DNA of 55,716 bases, taken from a bacterium. GTDB taxonomy: Bacteria; Myxococcota_A; Bradymonadia; UBA7976; UBA1532. The translations under genes were made by a program, and so were the position numbers. The notes below the pieces were generated by a model that worked only from the letters and a program-made list of their open reading frames with translations, was not told where the DNA came from and searched no databases. Of the stretch, positions 28,723 to 36,509 are shown one piece after another. Numbering within the stretch: position 1 is the first letter of the stretch; every line of letters begins with the position of its first letter. The stretch is taken from the NCBI GenBank assembly GCA_030426085.1, contig JAUHYW010000074.1:1-55716 (forward strand). Direction: 5' to 3'.

Positions 28723-30252
28723 TCACACCACCCGGCACACCCCGCCCCGCCGGGCATCGCCGGCGCCGTCGAGCACGCCGTCGCGCAGCCGGGCGGTGTG
28801 CACCCCGCCGAAGAACAGGTGCGGCGCGGGGAACTCGACCACCTCCCGGGCGAGGCCCTCGAGCGCGGGGTGGCCGGCGAAGACCTCGAGGTTCAGCGTG
28901 CCGCCCTCGAAGTGCATGCGCGGGCGGCTGATGGCGGCGGCGACGTCGTCAGCCCCCGCCGCGAGGCGCACGAGGACCTGCAACAGCGCGGTGCGGATGC
29001 GGTTGGCCCCCCCGGTGCCCAGGGCGACGAGGCCCGCGGGGCCGTCGAGCACGGTCGGGGACATCATCGTGCGCAGGCGCTCGCCGCGGGGGGCGAGGCC
29101 GAAGCCCTCGGGGTGCAGGTCCTCCTCGCCGAGCAGGTTGTTCATGACGACGCCGGTGTCGCCGATGAGCCGGCCGTTGCTCTCGCCGTGGCTGAAGGTG
29201 ATCGCGCAGGCGTTGCCCGCGGCGTCGATGGCGCTGACGTGGGTCGTCGAGGGCGGGCCGCCGCCGATGCGGGGGGCGCCGAGCGGTCCCCGGGAGGCGA
29301 CGAGGGCGGTGAACTGCGCCCGCTGGCCGGGGCGGTGCTCGGCGGCGAGCGCGTCGTTCTGCCGGGCCCGGTCGGCGATCGCCATCGCGGCGGCGAGGCG
29401 GCGCAGGCCGAGCGCCGAGCCGAGGTCGGGCGGCGGCCCGTCGTCGAGCAGGTCGAGCATCAGCCCGATCATGGCCCCCCCGGCGGCGGGCGGGGGCACG
29501 AGGTGCACGGTGTGGCCCCGCCACTCGACGGTGAGCGGGTCGCGCAGCTCGACCCGGTAGCCGGCGCAGGCGTCGGCGGTGAGCAGGCCCCCGACCGCCG
29601 GGCCGAAGTCGGCGGCCATCCGGGGGCAGAGGCTCGCGTCGTACCACCGGCGCCCGCCGCCCCGGGCCATCGCGTCGAGGGTGTCGGCCAGCGCGGGGTT
29701 GACGAAGCGATGCCCGGCGCTCAGGAAGCGCCCGCCGGGGGCGAAGATGGCCCGGCTCGCCGGGTGGCGGGTGAGGATGGGCTCGAGCAGGCGGGCGAGG
29801 CGGGCCTGCGCCGGGCCGATGACGGCGCCCCGGCGCAGCATGCGGGCGGCGGGGGCGACGAGATCGGCGAGCGGCAGCGTGCCCCAGCGGGCGGCGGCGG
29901 CGAAGAGGCCGGGCAGGATGCCGGGCACCGCGGCCGAGCCGGCGCCGACGTGGAAGGTCTGCCTGACCGGGCCGTAGTCCAGCTCGATGCCGGCGAAGTC
30001 GTAGCCCTCGACCTCGGGTGAGGTCAGCGCCGGGGCGTCGGCGAAGCAGTCGACGGCGGTGACCGCGCCGGTGGCCCCGTCGCGGTGCATCATCACCCCC
30101 CCGCCAGCGAGGCTGGTGAGGGTCGGCTCGCCGGCGTTGACCGCGAAGCAGGCGGCGATGGCCGCGTCGACGGCGTTGCCGCCGGCGGCGAGGATCTCGG
30201 CGCCGGCGTCGGCGGTGGGTTCCGATCCTGCGGCGATGACGCCACGCATCAT
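28723..30252 (-). CDS. ggt: gamma-glutamyltransferase-family Ntn hydrolase
   Basis: The 509-residue protein has the gamma-glutamyltranspeptidase fold. The N-terminal pattern ADAGAEILAAGGNAVDAAIA is typical. The autoprocessing Thr nucleophile lies in PPSTTHVSAIDAAGN near residue 325, and the later substrate-binding segments MMSPTVLDG and LGTGGANRI are present. It lacks a signal peptide, unlike classical periplasmic GGT, so it is probably a cytoplasmic member acting on gamma-glutamyl or related amides. Two ATGs stand in tandem. I use the first, which has AGGAG five bases upstream. It converges on the glycosyltransferase gene, with 18 bp between the stops. Confidence 0.9.
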   Translation of the reverse strand: MMRGVIAAGSEPTADAGAEILAAGGNAVDAAIAACFAVNAGEPTLTSLAGGGVMMHRDGATGAVTAVDCFADAPALTSPEVEGYDFAGIELDYGPVRQTFHVGAGSAAVPGILPGLFAAAARWGTLPLADLVAPAARMLRRGAVIGPAQARLARLLEPILTRHPASRAIFAPGGRFLSAGHRFVNPALADTLDAMARGGGRRWYDASLCPRMAADFGPAVGGLLTADACAGYRVELRDPLTVEWRGHTVHLVPPPAAGGAMIGLMLDLLDDGPPPDLGSALGLRRLAAAMAIADRARQNDALAAEHRPGQRAQFTALVASRGPLGAPRIGGGPPSTTHVSAIDAAGNACAITFSHGESNGRLIGDTGVVMNNLLGEEDLHPEGFGLAPRGERLRTMMSPTVLDGPAGLVALGTGGANRIRTALLQVLVRLAAGADDVAAAISRPRMHFEGGTLNLEVFAGHPALEGLAREVVEFPAPHLFFGGVHTARLRDGVLDGAGDARRGGVCRVV

Positions 30253-30310
30253 GGGGCTCCTGGGGTGTCGTGCGGGGGGAGGGACGATCGACGGCGGGCG
30301 GGGGTCGCGG

Positions 30311-30350
30311 GCCGGCGGCGGTTGTCAGCAGCCTGACACACGCCGCCGGC
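30311..30350. terminator. two-part perfect hairpin between minus-strand genes
   Basis: GCCGGCGGCG at 30311 pairs with CGCCGCCGGC at 30341. Inside, after a 2x2 internal loop, TGTCAG pairs with CTGACA around a CAGC loop. The 40-nt element lies 3' of the lipoprotein gene (stop at 30401) and 5' of the GGT gene, both on the minus strand. It has no T tract, so it may be a weak terminator, an attenuating hairpin or a stability element. Confidence 0.5.
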
Positions 30351-30400
30351 GGCCGACGGCGTGGCGGGCCGCGCGACACGCCGGGGGGATCATCGGCGGA

Positions 30401-30991
30401 TCAGCACCGCCGCTGGTGGCAGGCCCGGGCGTCGGCGACGCCGAGGCGGCGGGCGATGTCGTCGACCACCCGCTCGATCTGCTCGGCGAGGTCGTAGGCC
30501 GCGGGGCCGTCCACCTCCTGCCAGGCGAAGCGGTCGTCCTCGCCGCAGCCGGACCACAGGCTGTAGCCCCAGCGGGCGGGGTCGGGGCCGCTGCGCCAGA
30601 AGTCGACGTACAGGTGGCGCCGGTCGCAGAAGACGTGGTTGCCCGGGTCGAGCAGCTCCGGCTCGTGCACCACCTCGGTCAGCACCCGGGGGTGGGTCGC
30701 GCGCAGGGCGATGGCGAACGCCTCGGCCATCAGCTCGTCGGTCTGCAGGGCCGGGTCGGGCAGCGGGCGGCTGACGTCCTTGAAGGTGACCACGTCGAAC
30801 GCGCCGTGGCCGTCGAGCCGGATGGCGAAGGGCGAGTAGCGGTGGGTCGGCCCGTCGGGCGCGCCGGCGGCGGACATGGTCGGCCCGCCGAGCGGGGCCG
30901 GCGGCGGCGGCCGCTCCCCGTCGGAGCGGGTGCAGCCGGCGAGCGCGAGCACGCCGATGAACAGGCCGATGAACCGAGGGATGAAGCGCAT
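30401..30991 (-). CDS. lipoprotein, function unknown
   Basis: This 196-residue protein has a signal peptide ending in the lipobox LAGC (Cys20). The mature part begins with a Pro-rich spacer and continues with a compact domain of about 140 residues that contains several Cys (VFCDRRH, LWSGCGEDD, ARACHQRRC). The pattern DGHGAFDVVTFKDV and the Trp-rich middle do not match a family I know. It is divergent from the WYL regulator gene at 31196, so its promoter is in 30992-31195. The 17-mer discussed under findings lies about 90 bp upstream of its start. Confidence 0.75.
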   Translation of the reverse strand: MRFIPRFIGLFIGVLALAGCTRSDGERPPPPAPLGGPTMSAAGAPDGPTHRYSPFAIRLDGHGAFDVVTFKDVSRPLPDPALQTDELMAEAFAIALRATHPRVLTEVVHEPELLDPGNHVFCDRRHLYVDFWRSGPDPARWGYSLWSGCGEDDRFAWQEVDGPAAYDLAEQIERVVDDIARRLGVADARACHQRRC

Positions 30992-31195
30992 GGGGCATGG
31001 TCTCCGGCGGGGGGCGGTCGAGTCAACGGCGGGCCGCCTTCGGGGCTTCCCTGCGCCGGGCGCCGCCGGGGGTCTCGGGGCCCGAAAAACGTACGGGTGG
31101 CCGATCTCTGCTGCCACAAGGGCGTCAGGAGGGGTCGGCTAGAATCACCTCGTTCACTGAGAGAAGGCCGTCCGCCGAAGACGAGGAGGTGCCCC

Positions 31196-32011
31196 ATGGA
31201 GCGCTCGGTTCGTTTGTCCCGCCTGCTGCAGATCCTGCACGCCCGCCCGATGACCCCGGTCGAAGAGCTCGCCGACCGCCTGGGGGTCAGCGACCGCACG
31301 ATCTATCGCGATCTGGACACCCTGCGCAACGACGGGCACCCGGTCGCCCGCCGGGCCCGCATCGGCTACGCGGTCGGGGAGGAGGACCCCGACGCCCTCG
31401 ACCTCGACCGGGAGGAGATCGAGGCGCTCGCCCTCGGGGTGCAGATGGTGCACGCCTGGGGCGACCCGGCGCTGGCGGCGGCGGCGGTCAACATGATCGA
31501 CAAGATCGCCAGCGCGCTCTCGAGCGACGCCCAGTCGACCCTCGACACCACGCCGCTCGGCGCCTCGCGGGCGAAGCACAAGTTCAAGCGGGTCGCCGGC
31601 CTGGGCAAGCTGCGCGAGGCGCTGGCCGACAAGCGCAAGCTGTACTTCCGCTATTCGGACCACGAGGGGCACAAGAGCGAGCGGGTGGTGCAGCCCCGCA
31701 GCCTGGTCTTCCGCGGCGATCACTGGTCGCTGCTGGCGTGGTGCGAGGTGCGCGAGGAGTACCGCAGCTTCCGCCCCGAGCGCATGGCCGACGTGTTCGT
31801 GATGGCCGAGCGCTTCCAGCCGTTCGACGCGCCCCGCCGGCCGCCGGCCCAGAGCCCGACCCAGGACCGGCGGGCGGCCGACGCGGCGGGGCACTACGCC
31901 GCCGCGGCCGCGCAGGACGCCGACCTGGAGGCCGAGGCCCTCGACGCCGAGCTGCGGGCGGCGCTCGACGAGGAGGAGGCCCTGGCCCCGCCGGTGAAGC
32001 ACTCGGCCTGA
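31196..32011 (+). CDS. HTH-WYL transcriptional regulator
   Basis: This 271-residue regulator starts with a DeoR/HTH_11 winged helix (residues about 4-60: RLLQILHARPMTPVEELADR, then VSDRTIYRDLDTLRNDGHPV). A linker helix region follows and then a WYL domain (about 140-215), where the usual WYL triad reads WSL in GDHWSLLAWCE. The Arg-rich FRPERMADV that closes the WYL fold is intact. The C-terminal 50 residues are Ala/Glu-rich. WYL proteins sense ligands, often nucleic acid or nucleotides, and regulate diverse systems including defence genes. The ATG has GAGGAGG upstream. A TAGAAT box at 31140 could be its -10. Confidence 0.88.
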   Translation: MERSVRLSRLLQILHARPMTPVEELADRLGVSDRTIYRDLDTLRNDGHPVARRARIGYAVGEEDPDALDLDREEIEALALGVQMVHAWGDPALAAAAVNMIDKIASALSSDAQSTLDTTPLGASRAKHKFKRVAGLGKLREALADKRKLYFRYSDHEGHKSERVVQPRSLVFRGDHWSLLAWCEVREEYRSFRPERMADVFVMAERFQPFDAPRRPPAQSPTQDRRAADAAGHYAAAAAQDADLEAEALDAELRAALDEEEALAPPVKHSA

Positions 32012-32088
32012 GCGTCCCACCCGGCTCCACGGACCGCGACGCGCCCCGGCCCGGGGTGATACGGTCGGCCGCTCACCGGGGAGGTCGC

Positions 32089-33297
32089 ATGGCGCGCGGT
32101 CGCGGGTTCGGGGTCGGGTTCGGGTGGCTGCTCACCGCGGCGCTGGCCGCGCCGGTCGGGCTGGTGGGGTGCGGCGGATCGGACGGCGACCCGCCGGCGC
32201 CCGAAGAGGGGTCCGACGCCGCGCTCGATGCCGCGCTGGACGCCGCGCTCGACGAGGGCACCGCCGACGCGGCGCCCGACATGCGCCCGCCCGACGCCGG
32301 GCCCACCTCGACGCTCGAGTTCCCGGTCGACGGGCCGGGCCCGTTCGCCGTCGGCTACCGGAGCTGGCCGGTGGAGTACCCCGACCCGATCGCCGGCGCG
32401 CCCCGCGGCATCACGTTGCACGCGTGGTACCCCGCCGAGCCGGCCGAAGGCCCCCGGCCCCGCCACCTGGATCTGTTCGAGGATCCCGAGAGCGTGGTCG
32501 ACGCCCCCGCCCGGCCTCCGGTGGGCCCGCGCTATCCGGTCATGATCTACAGCCACGGCGACCGAGGTTTCGCCGGCACCAGCGCCTTCCTGATGGCCCA
32601 CTTCGCGTCCCACGGCTGGCTGGCGGTGGCCCCGGATCACGCCGGCAACCTGCTCAACTCCAACGAGCGGGGCGAGACGGTGGCCCACTTCGCCGAGCGC
32701 CCGGCCGACATCTCGGCCAGCCTCGACGCCCTGGCGGCGCTGCCGAGCGACGATCCGCTGTCTCGGGGTGACGTCGAGCGGGTGGTGCTCAGCGGGCACA
32801 GCCGGGGGGTCTACACCGTGTGGGCCTCGGCCGGCGCGGCGTACGACCTCGACGCGATGGCGGCGGCCTTCCCCGAGGCCACCGAGGCCGAGCGGGCGGT
32901 CTTCGCCGAGGGGCTGGGCGACCCCCGGGTGGCGGCGGTGCTCGGGCTGGCCGGCGGCTATCGGGAGAGCTGGTTCGGGCCCGAGGGCTGGCGGGCGGTG
33001 GCGCTGCCGATGCAGTTCCAGTCGGGATCCGCCGACAACCCGGCCTCGCTGCGGGCGATGTTCGACCGGGTCGAGGGGCTCGACCTGGTGTGGGTCGAGC
33101 TGGCCGAGGGCTGCCATCAGACCTTCGCCCTGGGCCTCTGCGGGTCGCTCGACCGCCACCGCGGCTTCCGGCTGGTCGAGACCTACGCCCTCGCCCTCGC
33201 CCGGCGCCACCTGCTGGGCGACACCGCGCCCGAGACGGTGGGCATCGTCGAGGGCGATGTGGAGCTGGATCCGGCGGCGACGGTCATGCGCCGCTGA
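32089..33297 (+). CDS. lipoprotein alpha/beta hydrolase (PAF-acetylhydrolase-like)
   Basis: The 402-residue protein has a signal peptide ending LVGC (Cys28), then an Ala/Asp-rich linker (repeated DAALDAALD). The catalytic domain (about 95-400) is an alpha/beta hydrolase resembling platelet-activating-factor acetylhydrolases and dienelactone hydrolases. The oxyanion region is YPVMIYSHGDRG. The nucleophile elbow is GHSRG near residue 238. A His candidate is in EGCHQTF. Such enzymes cleave esters in lipids or polymers. It would act at the cell envelope. The ATG is preceded by GGGGAGGTCGC. It precedes the lectin gene on the same strand but is separated from it by 301 bp. Confidence 0.85.
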   Translation: MARGRGFGVGFGWLLTAALAAPVGLVGCGGSDGDPPAPEEGSDAALDAALDAALDEGTADAAPDMRPPDAGPTSTLEFPVDGPGPFAVGYRSWPVEYPDPIAGAPRGITLHAWYPAEPAEGPRPRHLDLFEDPESVVDAPARPPVGPRYPVMIYSHGDRGFAGTSAFLMAHFASHGWLAVAPDHAGNLLNSNERGETVAHFAERPADISASLDALAALPSDDPLSRGDVERVVLSGHSRGVYTVWASAGAAYDLDAMAAAFPEATEAERAVFAEGLGDPRVAAVLGLAGGYRESWFGPEGWRAVALPMQFQSGSADNPASLRAMFDRVEGLDLVWVELAEGCHQTFALGLCGSLDRHRGFRLVETYALALARRHLLGDTAPETVGIVEGDVELDPAATVMRR

Positions 33298-33598
33298 GCA
33301 TGGTTCGGCGCGGCGGGCCGCCGTGGACCGGGCGGCCCATCGGCGGTCCATCACCGCGGTCCATCGCGGCGCCTCGCTGGGTGCCATCCACCGCCTTCCG
33401 GGCTTCGCCGGGCGCTCGTTCTCATGGCACGGGGTGTGCGTTGCCTCTCCCCCGAGTCGCATGGAGTCGGCTCGACAGAGGGCCCGCCAAGAAACAACTC
33501 GGCCGCAGCCCCGAGTTGTCCCTTGCCGGGTCTCGAGGACACATCACACCACCCCGATGGCATCCGAGATGTCATCGGGCACCCTCCAGGGAGAACCC
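33298..33598. other. 301-bp intergenic region before the lectin gene
   Basis: The left part has repeated CCATC units in a G/C-rich context (near 33337, 33348, 33360 and 33386). The right part is less GC-rich and holds a perfect hairpin, listed separately. I see no gene. The region should contain the lectin promoter, but no convincing -35/-10 pair stands out. Confidence 0.5.
33494..33519. promoter_or_regulatory. 9-bp hairpin upstream of the lectin gene
   Basis: ACAACTCGG (33494-33502), an 8-nt loop (CCGCAGCC) and CCGAGTTGT (33511-33519) form a perfect inverted repeat 79 bp upstream of the lectin ATG. It could be a protein-binding palindrome or a hairpin in the leader. Confidence 0.5.
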
Positions 33599-34462
33599 AT
33601 GAGCAACCTGAGCAACACCTACGTCACCGAGGTCCAGTGGGGCGGTTCGTCGGCGCCGTGGCACCAGAACGGTCAGTTCGTCGTCGGCGGGCGCGACGCC
33701 CAGCGGGCGGTCGCGGTCGACATCGCGTCCAAGGACGGAGGCAAGACCTTCTCCGGCACCATGCGCTATGGCAAGGGCAACCCCGACTTCCCCAACGGCG
33801 AGGGCCCCATCGGCTTCCGGGCGACGCAGACCAAGGGCAACGAGTACGCGACGCAGGTGCAGTGGGGCGGCTCGAGCGCGCCGTGGCACGACAACGGCAC
33901 CTGGACCATCGGCTGCCGCGACGACCAGCGGGCGGTGGCCCTCGACATCGCCTCGACCGACGATGGCCTGAGCTTCTCGGGCACGATGATCTACGCCAAC
34001 GAGGGCCCCATCGGCTTCCGCTCGGCCCTGGTCAACGGCTACCGCACCGAGGTGCAGTGGGGCGGCTCGAGCGCGCCGTGGCACCAGAACGGGATCTTCG
34101 TGCTCGGCGGCCGCGACGGTCAGCGGGCGGTGGGCCTGCACATCTCGTCGGACGACGGCGGCAAGTCGTTCTCGGGCACCATGCGCTACGGCACCGGCAA
34201 CCCCGACTTCCCCCAGGGCGAGGGCAAGATCGGCTTCAAGGCCAGCCTGCTGCACGACAACACCTACGCCACCCAGGTGCAGTGGGGCGGCTCGAGCGCG
34301 CCGTGGCACGACAACGGGGTCTTCGTCATCGGCGGGCGCTCCAACCAGCGGGCGGTGAAGCTCGAGACCGAGTCGAGCGATGACGGCAAGACCTTCTCGG
34401 GCACGATGACCTACGCCGGTGAGGGCCCCATCGGCTTCAAGGCCGCCCTGGCCCTGAGCTGA
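33599..34462 (+). CDS. mbhA: four-repeat lectin of the MBHA/OAA family
   Basis: The 287-residue protein consists of four repeats of about 66-74 residues, each opening with VQWGGSSAPWH and ending with SGTM-Y...GEG-IGF(R/K). This is the signature of Oscillatoria agglutinin and Myxococcus xanthus hemagglutinin (267 residues, four repeats), which bind the branched core of high-mannose glycans. Repeats 1 and 3 share an insertion absent in 2 and 4 (GKGNPDFPNGEG and GTGNPDFPQGEG), so the gene arose by duplication of a two-repeat unit. There is no signal peptide, as in MBHA. AGGGAG lies 8 bases before the ATG. It probably folds as one or two beta-barrels with up to four sugar sites. Confidence 0.95.
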   Translation: MSNLSNTYVTEVQWGGSSAPWHQNGQFVVGGRDAQRAVAVDIASKDGGKTFSGTMRYGKGNPDFPNGEGPIGFRATQTKGNEYATQVQWGGSSAPWHDNGTWTIGCRDDQRAVALDIASTDDGLSFSGTMIYANEGPIGFRSALVNGYRTEVQWGGSSAPWHQNGIFVLGGRDGQRAVGLHISSDDGGKSFSGTMRYGTGNPDFPQGEGKIGFKASLLHDNTYATQVQWGGSSAPWHDNGVFVIGGRSNQRAVKLETESSDDGKTFSGTMTYAGEGPIGFKAALALS

Positions 34463-34491
34463 GCGCCCGCGCCCGCGCCCGCCCGCCCCGA

Positions 34492-35289
34492 TCAGAAGAG
34501 CGCGACCTGCTCCACCTGACCGAGCGCCTGCATGAGCCTCGTGCGGGCCTCGGGCTTGATGTCCCGCCCCAGCAGCCAGCGGAGGTAGCCCTCGTCGACC
34601 TGATCGATGGGGGTGCCGATGTGCTTGCCCAGCCCCAGCTTAAACACCCCGTCGTGCCGGTCCTGGTAGATCACCCGCCCGAAGCGGTCCATCTCCCGCT
34701 TCAGGTGGCCCTGGATCAGCCGCTGCTCGCGAAACGCCTGCTCGACGTCGTCGGGGATGACCCCCTCCTGCACCATCTTGATCAAGAGCAGCCCGGTGGC
34801 GAAGGCGTCGGCGTCGGCGGTGTGGGCCCGGTTCTCGGGCAGCTCGACCCCGTAGCGCTCGCAGGTCGGCCCCAGCTTGCGGCTGGACTCGCCCCGGTCG
34901 TGCCAGTAGGCCCACAGGAACGGGTCGAGCGGCTCGGGCACCACCCAGTCGAGGCCCACCCGGCGGTTCTCGGCGTCGATGAGCGGCTTGTCGAACCCGA
35001 AGATGTTGTAGCCCACCACGATCGGCCCGGCGTCGAAGTGGCGCTTCAGCCGGGGGGCGACGACGTCCCAGGTGGGCGCGCCGTCGACGTCCTCGGTGCG
35101 GATGCCGTGCACCTGGGTCGCCCCGGCGGGGATGTACTTCTGGGGGTCGACCAGGGTGCGCAGGATGGGGCCGATCTGCGCGCCCGCCTGGAGGTAGGCC
35201 CCGCCCAGCTCGACGATGCGATCTTCCTTCGGCTTGGGGCCGGTCGTCTCGGCGTCGAGGGCGAGCAGCAGAGCGTGGGTCAGCTTCAC
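34492..35289 (-). CDS. DnaQ-like (DEDDh) 3'-5' exonuclease
   Basis: The 265-residue protein is a DEDDh-type exonuclease like the proofreading subunit of DNA polymerase III or RNase T. Visible motifs are Exo I LALDAETTG (Asp12, Glu14), Exo II in VVGYNIFGFDKPLID, and Exo III HTADADAF with the catalytic His and Asp. The C-terminal 90 residues have a conserved-looking extension (GKHIGTPIDQVDEGYLRWLL) that resembles the exonuclease-associated quorum-like segment found in some phage and bacterial DnaQ proteins. It starts with GTG at 35289. It converges on the lectin gene. No polymerase domain is attached. Confidence 0.88.
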   Translation of the reverse strand: MKLTHALLLALDAETTGPKPKEDRIVELGGAYLQAGAQIGPILRTLVDPQKYIPAGATQVHGIRTEDVDGAPTWDVVAPRLKRHFDAGPIVVGYNIFGFDKPLIDAENRRVGLDWVVPEPLDPFLWAYWHDRGESSRKLGPTCERYGVELPENRAHTADADAFATGLLLIKMVQEGVIPDDVEQAFREQRLIQGHLKREMDRFGRVIYQDRHDGVFKLGLGKHIGTPIDQVDEGYLRWLLGRDIKPEARTRLMQALGQVEQVALF

Positions 35290-35443
35290 CGCGCCTGATT
35301 AGCACGGACGCCGGGCCCCGTCCAGGCGTCGGCGGGCTGTCAGCAGCGGGCGCCGCGACGCGGTCGGATGCGGCTGTCGGCGGGTGTTCGGGGGGACGCA
35401 TGTCAGCAGCCCGCCCGGTTTTTCCTGCCCGGGAGGCGTGCGG

Positions 35444-35449
35444 TAGACT
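35444..35449 (+). promoter_or_regulatory. TAGACT -10-like box, possible leaderless start
   Basis: TAGACT ends 7 nt before the ATG at 35457, so transcription from it would begin at or next to the start codon. The region between them (GCCCCGC) lacks a ribosome-binding site. The -35 is not clear; TTTCCT at 35421 is the best-placed hexamer. Confidence 0.35.
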
Positions 35450-35456
35450 GCCCCGC

Positions 35457-36467
35457 ATGGCGCGCATCCCCGATCGCCGCGGCGGGCCCTCGACCCGAGG
35501 GCTCGACGACTACGGCCGCAGCTACCAGGCCGGCAAGCGGCTGACCCGCTGGCCGGTGGGCACGGTCTACGCCGGCGAGGTCAGGCCGAGCGGGGCCCCG
35601 TGCACCATCGTCTTCCCCGACGTGCTGCCCAACGCCATCGAGGCGTTCGCGCGCGGCTTCACCGACGAGGTCGGCCGCAACCGGCTGCTGGTGGGGCTGC
35701 CCATCCTGGGGGTGACCCACGTCGGGGTGAACCTCGACCGGCGGGCGTTCCTGGTGCTGCCCCCGGTGGCCGAGGCCGAGAGCGTCGAGCAGCGGGTGCG
35801 CACCCAGGGGCCGCTGGCGCCGCTGGTGGCCCTCCAGATCGCGGTGATGCTGGCCGACGCCCTGGGCCGGCTGCACTACCGGGTGCGGGCGGTGGGCGAG
35901 ATCCGGCCGTGGCAGGTGCTGCTGCCCGAGAACCGCCGGGAGACGCTGCGCCTCTTCGACCTGGGCGTGCCCCGCGGCCTGTGGAACCACACGATCACCC
36001 CGCCCCGGGTCGACGCCCACTACGCCGCCCCGCCGGTGCGGGCGGGCAACGTGCCGACCGCGGTCGACGACGTCTACTCGGTGGGCGCGGTGCTGCACTT
36101 CATGCTGTCCGGCGAGCCGCCGCCGCTGACGAGCAACCCCTTCCCCCCCAACCGCAGCCACCTGGGGCCGTTCGCCTCGTTCATCGACGGCCTGCTGTTG
36201 CAGGCGCTGACCCCCGACCCCGACCGGGGCGCCGAGCCGTTCGAGGACATGCGGGCCTTCGCCCGGGCCCTGCGCGGGCTGCGCGACCTGCACCGGCTGT
36301 CGCCCACCGCCCGCCGGGCGCTGGTGGTCGGCCCGTCGCCCGAGGCGGCCCGCATCCCCGGCGCCGAGCGCATGCCCACCGGGGCGCTGGGTTTCATCGA
36401 GAGCGACGGGCCGTCGTTTCTGACCCAGGCCGATCTGGAGTCCATCGAGGGGCTCAGCGTCTCCTGA
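35457..36467 (+). CDS. Ser/Thr-kinase-like pseudokinase
   Basis: The 336-residue protein follows the eukaryotic-like protein kinase fold but has lost key residues. The catalytic loop region reads GEIRPWQVLL (147-156) where HRDLKPxNVLL is expected, so the catalytic Asp is gone. The Mg-binding motif is DLG (168-170). The conserved aF Asp is kept in DDVYSVGAVLHFMLSGEPP. The N-lobe has VGTVYAGE but no clear ATP-anchoring Lys. It is therefore probably a pseudokinase acting as an allosteric or scaffolding protein. There is no membrane segment or extra domain. An alternative upstream ATG at 35400 is less likely, given the TAGACT box and the start of similarity. Confidence 0.72.
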   Translation: MARIPDRRGGPSTRGLDDYGRSYQAGKRLTRWPVGTVYAGEVRPSGAPCTIVFPDVLPNAIEAFARGFTDEVGRNRLLVGLPILGVTHVGVNLDRRAFLVLPPVAEAESVEQRVRTQGPLAPLVALQIAVMLADALGRLHYRVRAVGEIRPWQVLLPENRRETLRLFDLGVPRGLWNHTITPPRVDAHYAAPPVRAGNVPTAVDDVYSVGAVLHFMLSGEPPPLTSNPFPPNRSHLGPFASFIDGLLLQALTPDPDRGAEPFEDMRAFARALRGLRDLHRLSPTARRALVVGPSPEAARIPGAERMPTGALGFIESDGPSFLTQADLESIEGLSVS

Positions 36468-36509
36468 CGCTTGCCGCGCTCCGGGTCACCGCCCTATCGT
36501 GCCCGCCCC

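Noticed and set aside
33337-33395. Tandem repeat of CCATC units before the lectin gene
   Set aside because: Spacing and flanks vary too much to define a unit; it may be chance in biased DNA.
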